From assembly GCA_034440615.1 (NCBI GenBank), contig JAOTOM010004631.1, forward strand, positions 262,501 to 326,500: a stretch of 64,000 nucleotides of DNA, read 5' to 3'. Every line of letters begins with the position of its first letter. The stretch's first letter is position 1. Both the position numbers and the translations under genes were made by a program. Positions 58,010-64,000 of the stretch are shown one piece after another. The notes under the pieces are model-generated. The model saw only the letters and a list, made by a program, of their open reading frames with translations, ran no database searches and had not been told where the DNA came from. This stretch comes from Ashinkailepas kermadecensis (taxonomy: Eukaryota > Arthropoda > Thecostraca > Neolepadidae).

Positions 58010-58039
58010 TCCCAGCCGCTCGGCGCTGACTGCTGGTGC

Positions 58040-58532
58040 TCGGGAGCGGCGGGTGGTGCGCCAGCTGGACCGGGCACGGGCGGGAGCGGCGGGTGGTGCG
58101 CCAGCTGGACCGGGCACGGGCCGGCGCGGCGGGTGGTGCGCCAGCTGGACTAGGTACGGGCGGGAGCGGCGGGTGGTGCGCCAGCTGGACCGGGCACGGG
58201 CGGGAGTGGCGGGTGGTGCGCCAGCTGGACAGGGCACGGGCGGGAGCGGCGGGTGGTGCGCCAGCTGGACCGGGCACGGGCGGGAGTGGCGGGTGGTGCG
58301 CCAGCTGGACAGGGCACGGGCGGGAGCGGCGGGTGGTGCGCCAGCTGGACTAGGTACGGGCGGGAGCGGCGGGTGGTGCGCCAGCTGGACCGGGCACGGG
58401 CGGGAGCGGCGGGTGGTGCGCCAGCTGGACCGGGCACGGGCGGGAGCGGCGGGTGGTGCGCCAGCTGGACAGGGCACGGGCGGGAGCGGCGGGTGGTGCG
58501 CCAGCTGGACAGGGCACGGGCGGGAGCGGCTG
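58040..58532. repeat. 40-bp GC-rich minisatellite, about 12 copies
   Basis: GGCGGGTGGTGCGCCAGCTG followed by GACCGGGCACGGGCGGGAGC, with ACAGGGC and CTAGGTAC variants. Confidence 0.97.
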
Positions 58533-58652
58533 GAGCCGCCTGTCGCCATCTAGGGCTCTGGACGGTCTGCGGCCAATGGTACACGCCCATCGAGGCTTAA
58601 CAGCGCCACGACATTTGTTCTCGTGGATCAATTGTTGCAAACGCAGCCGATT

Positions 58653-59043
58653 GCCAGAGTGATCGTGTGGCGGCGAGGCGGCGGTAGGAGAGCGGCGCCG
58701 TACGCCAGAGTGGTCGTGTGGCGGCGAGGCGGCGGTAGGGGAGCGGCGGTAGGGGAGCGGCGCTAGGGGGGGAGCGGCGCTATGGGAGCGGCGCCGTACG
58801 CCAGAGTGGTCGTGTGGCGGCGAGGTGGCGGTAGGGGAGCGGCGGTAGGGGAGCGGCGCTAGGGGAGCGGCGCCGTACGCCAGAGTGGTCGTGTGGCGGC
58901 GAGGTGGCGGTAGGGGAGCGGCGCCGTACGCCAGAGTGGTCGTGTGGCGGCGAGGTGGCGGTAGGGGAGCGGCGCCGTACGCCAGAGTGGTCGTGCGGCG
59001 GCGAGGCGGCGGTAGGGGAGCGGCGCCGTACGCCAGAGTGGCG
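58653..59043. repeat. About 51-bp GC-rich minisatellite, about seven units
   Basis: CGCCAGAGTGGTCGTGTGGC and GGTAGGGGAGCGGCGCCGTA recur. Two units have extra GGTAGGGGAGCGGC or CTAGGGG insertions. Confidence 0.95.
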
Positions 59044-59045
59044 GG

Positions 59046-59611
59046 CAACTGGGCCGGCTTGTCAGCGCAGCACACGCTCGACGGTGTCAGCTCGGGCCGG
59101 CCTCGCGCGTGGTCGAGAGGCAGCTGCCGAGGAGTGGCCATCGATCCTGGCGACCACCCAGCCGAGGTGGCCGGCAGCAGGAGCGGTGGGCGGCGGCTTC
59201 TGAAGCAGCGCTGACCACCCGCGGGCGGCCGATACCGATGCCGATCGCACTCGGGCGGACACTGGCGCAGTCACTCAGCCGGCGGGCACTGGTGCACTCG
59301 GTCGGCTGCACGCTGCACGTGCGGCAGCCGGAACACAAGCCGCTGGCGAGCGCTTCAACACAGTCAGAAAATGGCGAACAGCGAGGGAGCACTGATGAGG
59401 ACCAGCAATGTCCTCCGTATGAAAGTGGTAAGGACCGTTCTGCAGTCTGATTTTAAGTCGTAGGCTTCGTGGTTCAGCCTGACGATGGAAAAGAGACGCT
59501 TGAACTTGCCAGCAGGATCCTGGAATTTCACAAATGACGTGGAAGCCAACACTTCATAGAAGTTCCCTTTGACCTCCTGAATGAGCTTCCGTGAAATGTG
59601 ACCTCCTTCAG
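59046..59611. other. Unique interval, no gene recognised
   Basis: GC-rich left part and AT-richer right part. Open frames are short, with no domain seen. Confidence 0.55.
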
Positions 59612-59857
59612 TGACTGCATTCAGTGGTTGCATTCAGTGACTGCATTCAGTGACTACCTTCAGTGATTGTATTAAGTGACTGCATTCAGTGACTACTTTC
59701 AGTGACTGCATTAAATGACTGCCTTCAGTGTCTGCCTTCAGTGACTGCATTCAGTGACTGCCTTCGATGACTGTATTCAGTGACTGCCTTCAGTGACTGC
59801 ATTCAGTGACTGCCTTCGATGACTGTATTCAGTGACTGCCTTCAGTGACTGCATTCA
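59612..59857. repeat. 13-bp repeat, about 18 copies
   Basis: The unit is CAGTGACTGCATT, alternating with CAGTGACTGCCTT, plus diverged forms such as CGATGACTGTATT. Confidence 0.95.
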
Positions 59858-60202
59858 ACCACAAGAGTGCATCGAATCTTCCCACACTCCGTTTGTCATC
59901 ATTATCATGAAATCGTTCTGTCAACAAGTGCTATTGTTCTCGTTTTGTCGTTCTTGATATGCATTATTGTGTACTTATTTCCAACGTCATAACTGGTCTT
60001 GTGCTGTTTTTTTGGCTCACATTATTCACTCCACGAGAAATTAATTCCAGGACAGTGCTGGAGAGTCACGAATGTTGTCTGCTGGTGGTTGGCGCCTGCC
60101 GATTGTGGCCTGAGGAAAGTGTGGCTCTGGCCTCCAACTGAGTCAGCCGTCACAGTTTGATCAGTCACGAGCGCCAGTCTGGATGGGTCGCGAGCTGGTG
60201 TA
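59858..60202. other. Short unique interval
   Basis: No gene recognised. Confidence 0.6.
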
Positions 60203-60315
60203 AGTAGCAACTGATACAGCATGATGAGTAGCAGGTGTACAGCATGATGAGTAGCAAGTAGCCGAGTGAGTAGCAACTGATTCAGCATGATCGTAGCAAG
60301 TGATACAGCATGCTG
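60203..60315. repeat. Degenerate 22-26-bp repeat
   Basis: GTAGCAACTGATACAGCATG and shorter variants occur about five times. Confidence 0.85.
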
Positions 60316-60374
60316 CGGCAGCCATCACGGTCCGCGATGAGCGGAGAGCGTCACAGTCCGATTGGTGACAAGTG

Positions 60375-62374
60375 CCACAGCCGGTGAGTGGCAGCGTCAC
60401 GGTGTGGTGAGTGGTGGCGTCACGGTGTGACGAGTGGCAGCGTCACGGTGTGACGAGTGGTGGCGTCACGGTGTGGTGAGTGGCAGCGTCACGGTGTGAG
60501 CGTCACGGCGTGACGAGTGGCAGCGTCACGGTGTGACGAGTGGTGGCGTCACGGCGTGACGAGTGGTGGCGTCACGGTGTGACGAGTGGCAGCGTCACGG
60601 TGTGACGAGTGGTGGCGTCACGGTGTGACGAGTGGCAGCGTCACGGTGTGACGAGTGGTGGCGTCACGGTGTGACGAGTGGCAGCGTCACGGCGTGACGA
60701 GTGGCAGCGTCACGGTGTGACGAGTGGCAGCGTCACGGTGTGACGAGTGGCAGCGTCACGGTGTGACGAGTGACAGCGTCACGGTGTGACGAGTGGTGGC
60801 GTCACGGTGTGACGAGTGGCAGCGTCACGGTGTGACGAGTGGCAGCGTCACGGTGTGACGAGTGGTGGCGTCACGGCGTGATGAGTGGTGGCGTCACGGT
60901 GTGACGAGTGGCAGCGTCACGGCGTGACGAGTGGTGACGCCACGGCGTGACGAGTGGTGGCGTCACGGTGTGACGAGTGGCAGCGTCACGGCGTGACGAG
61001 TGGTGTCGTCACGGCGTGACGAGTGGTGGCGTCACGGTGTGACGAGTGGCAGCGTCACGGCGTGACGAGTGGTGGCGCCACGGCGTGACGAGTGGTGGCG
61101 TCACGGTGTGACGAGTGGCAGCGTCACGGCGTGACGAGTGGTGGCGCCACGGCGTGACGAGTGGTGGCGTCACGGTGTGACGAGTGGCAGCGTCACGGCG
61201 TGACGAGTGGTGACGCCACGGCGTGACGAGTGGTGGCGTCACGGTGTGACGAGTGGCAGCGTCACGGCGTGACGAGTGGTGTCGTCACGGCGTGACGAGT
61301 GGTGGCGTCACGGTGTGACGAGTGGCAGCGTCACGGCGTGACGAGTGGTGGCGCCACGGCGTGACGAGTGGTGGCGTCACGGTGTGACGAGTGGCAGCGT
61401 CACGGCGTGACGAGTGGTGGCGCCACGGCGTGACGAGTGGTGGCGTCACGGTGTGACGGGTGACGAGTGGCAGCGTCACGGTGTGACGAGTGGCAGCGTC
61501 ACGGTGTGACGAGTGGTGGCGTCACGGCGTGACGAGTGGTGGCGTCACGGCGTGACGAGTGGTGGCGTCACGGTGTGACGAGTGGCAGCGTCACGGTGTG
61601 ACGAGTGGCAGCGTCACGGTGTTACGAGTGGTGGCGTCACGGCGTGACGAGTGGTGGCGTCACGGTGTGACGAGTGGCAGCGTCACGGCGTGACGAGTGG
61701 TGGCGCCACGGTGTGACGAGTGGTGGCGTCACGGTGTGACGAGTGGCAGCGTCACGGTGTGACGAGTGGTGGCGTCACGGCGTTACGAGTGGTGGCGTCA
61801 CGGCGTGATGAGTGGTGGCGTCACGGCGTGACGAGTGGCAGGGTCACGGCGTGACACGAGTGGCAGCGTCACGGTGTGACGAGTGGTGGCGTCACGGTGT
61901 GACGAGTGGTGGCGTCACGGTGTGATGAGTGGTGGCGTCACGGTGTGACGAGTGGCAGCGTCACGGTGTGACGAGTGACAGCGTCACGGTGTGACGAGTG
62001 ACAGCGTCACGGTGTGACGAGTGGTGGCGTCACGGTGTGACGAGTGGTGGCGTCACGGTGTGATGAGTGGTGGCGTCACGGTGTGGTGAGTGGCAGCGTC
62101 ATGGTGTGACGAGTGGCAACGTCACGGTGTGACGAGTGACAGCGTCACGGTGTGACGAGTGGTGGCGTCACGGTGTGGTGAGTGGTGGCGTCACGGTGTG
62201 ACGAGTGGTGGCGCCACAGCGTGGTGAGTGACAGCGTCACGGTGTGACGAGTGGCAGCGTCACGGTGTGACGAGTGACAGCGTCACGGTGTGACGAGTGA
62301 CAGCGTCACGGTGTGACGAGTGACAGCGTCACGGTGTGACGAGTGGCAGCGTCACGGTGTGACGAGTGACAATG
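60375..62374. repeat. 23-bp palindromic satellite, about 87 copies
   Basis: The unit is GAGTGG(CAG/TGG) followed by CGTCACGGTGTGAC or CGTCACGGCGTGACG. The second form is a perfect 7-1-7 inverted repeat; the first has one mismatch. CAG and TGG subtypes often alternate. There is almost no non-unit sequence across two kilobases. Confidence 0.98.
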
Positions 62375-62522
62375 TCCTGTCGCCGGGCAGACGTGACCAT
62401 TGGCGGCGTCATGTTTACATTCCGCCGACCGGTGTGTATTTGGAGTCGGCGCGGCCCCAACATGACATGATGAATGTTAAGCAGAGTGAGGAGGTGCGTC
62501 GTCCGTCCGATACTGAGTGAAC

Positions 62523-62850
62523 CGAGCCGGGCCGGGATGAGCCGAGCGGGCCGAGCCGAGCCGGGCCGAGCCGGGCCGAGCCGGGCCGAGCCAGGCCGAG
62601 CCGCGGACGAGCCGGGCCGAGCCGGGCCGAGCCGGGCCGAGCCAGGCCGAGCCGGGCCGAGCCGGGCCGAGCCGGGCCGAGCCGGGCCGAGCCGGACCGA
62701 GCCGAGCCGAGCCGGGCCGAGCCGGGCCGAGCCGGGCCGAGCCAGGCCGAGCCGGGCCGAGCCGGGCCGAGCCGGGCCGAGCCGGGACGAGCCGGGACGA
62801 GCCGGTTCGAGCCAGGCCGAGCCGGGCCGGTTCGAGCCAGGCCGAGCCGG
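62523..62850. repeat. 10-bp minisatellite, about 33 copies
   Basis: The unit is GAGCCGGGCC with GGGAC, AGGCC and GAGCC variants and one 2-bp phase shift near 62603. Confidence 0.97.
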
Positions 62851-63551
62851 GCCCAGCTCATTGCCAGGCCGAGCTCGCTCGCTACCCTGGGACGCTGCCC
62901 GCCGTGGTGGCGGCGGCCTCCGCATCATTCCGCTTCGGCCGCCGCATCGACCGAGTTCGTCAGCGAGCCTTCACCGGCGGGACGGCCTCGATGCCCGCCG
63001 CCCATCGTGAGCCGACTGGCATCGCGCGGCGCCCGCCGCTACACAGGGGACAGGGGAGCAGCGGCGGTCCCCGTCCTGCCGGATCCACCGCCGCGCCCTG
63101 CCCCTCCGGCGACAAATCAATAGGCCTGCCCGGAGTAGGCGTGTTTAACTTCAATTAGGTTAGTTAAACAGAGCGGGGATGCGCTGCGATCGAGTGACTA
63201 GCTATGACGGCGTGCTGGCGTGCGATGCACACCGTACCAGGGCTCGTCGTTTTTCAGCCTCGCCGACTTCAAATAAGCTCCCGTCAGATCACTCATACCT
63301 CACGAGCGCGAACCGCGTAACCGCGCCGCTGGCAGCACCGCCATAGATGCGCAGCACACGTATTTTGAAACATTTCGGCGTGTGTGTTTTTGTTGCGGCG
63401 CAATGCTCAGCTGTCGTACGTGAAGTGTCGACGAGTCAGTCAGCCGACCGGACCGGGCCGGCTCGTCACTGGTAAACCCGCGCTGGGCGCGCCCGCCTGC
63501 CGTGGCTGGAATGTTGTGGTGGCACAGGTGGCTCCGTGTGCCGGGATCTGA
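62851..63551. other. Unique interval, no gene recognised
   Basis: GC-rich; frames of about 84 codons or fewer outside the array. Nothing recognised. Confidence 0.55.
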
Positions 63552-63880
63552 CTGGTGTGATCGGTGATGTGTGTGTGGTCAGTGACGTGAGTGGTCGGTG
63601 ATGTGTGTGATCCGTGACATGTGTGGTCGGTGATGTGTGTGATCCGTGACGTGTGTGGTCGGTGATGTGTGTGATCCGTGACATGTGTGGTCGGTGATGT
63701 GTGTGATCCGTGACGTGTGTGGTCGGTGATGTGTGTGATCCGTGGCATGTGTGGTCGGTGATGTGTGTGATCCATGACGTGTGTGGTCGGTGTGTGGTTG
63801 TTGGTGATGGTCGGTGATGTGTGTGGTCGATGACGTGTGTGATCGGTGACATGTGGTCGGTGACGTGTGTGGTTGGCAAT
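63552..63880. repeat. 32-bp minisatellite, about ten copies
   Basis: GTGTGGTCGGTGATGTGTGT followed by GATCCGTGAC(A/G)T recurs every 32 bp. His/Thr-rich minus frames are artefacts. Confidence 0.95.
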
Positions 63881-64000
63881 GAAGGACCAGTGAGATGAGC
63901 TACTAGTTAAGACACACGATCCACGCACCTTTTTCTGGGAATGCGAACACTTCGTCAGCGACAACCTCAGGTCTGAGTCACCGCATACAGAGACGTCTTT

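Overview
This window looks like nuclear DNA from an animal, probably a marine invertebrate; the species cannot be fixed from the sequence. There is no operon-like gene packing, ribosome-binding-site spacing or recognisable bacterial gene. What is present is eukaryotic: two full-length tRNA-headed SINEs with perfect 14-bp target-site duplications, a DNA-transposon-like element with 19-bp terminal inverted repeats, hundreds of bases of pure CT, TA and GA microsatellite, and about 60 separate tandem-repeat arrays. By my tally of array lengths these arrays fill about 33-34 kb, a little over half of the window.

Layout. 1-10 kb: arrays with 59, 16, 43, 28, 33, 57, 41 and 33 bp units between short unique stretches. 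10-12.4 kb: mostly unique sequence holding SINE copy 1 (minus strand, 11030-11187). 12.4-20.8 kb: G-rich 24-bp, then 71, 20, 44, 29 and 60 bp arrays. 22.1-24.5 kb: a large 43-bp array with higher-order structure, followed by 65, 95 and 59 bp arrays to 27.7 kb. 27.7-30 kb is unique. 30-36.1 kb: a CT tract, 55-bp and 81-bp arrays, a duplicated retroposon-like segment and a TA/GA compound tract. 37.5-41 kb: a 39-bp array with 234-bp higher-order repeats, a 25-bp array, and directly beside it the TIR element (39649-40770) with SINE copy 2 nested inside it. 41.4-49 kb: polypurine DNA, then 44, 20, 50, 33 and 70 bp arrays. 49-53.7 kb: mostly unique with minor repeats. 53.7-64 kb: 19, 20, 34, 48, 40, 51, 13, 23 (palindromic), 10 and 32 bp arrays.

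No protein-coding gene is recognised. Almost every long open frame lies in an array whose unit has no stop codon; the 500-650 codon frames over 53.5-55.4 kb are open on both strands for that reason alone. Four open frames in unique sequence are listed at very low confidence. No rRNA, functional tRNA, CRISPR array or telomere array was found.

The most informative objects are the SINE family, the nested insertion 39649-40770, and the number of unrelated, CpG-rich and often palindromic minisatellite families packed at about one per kilobase. That density resembles subtelomeric or heterochromatic DNA. Several near-identical units differ only by single-base indels, so assembly error should be considered before reading them biologically.
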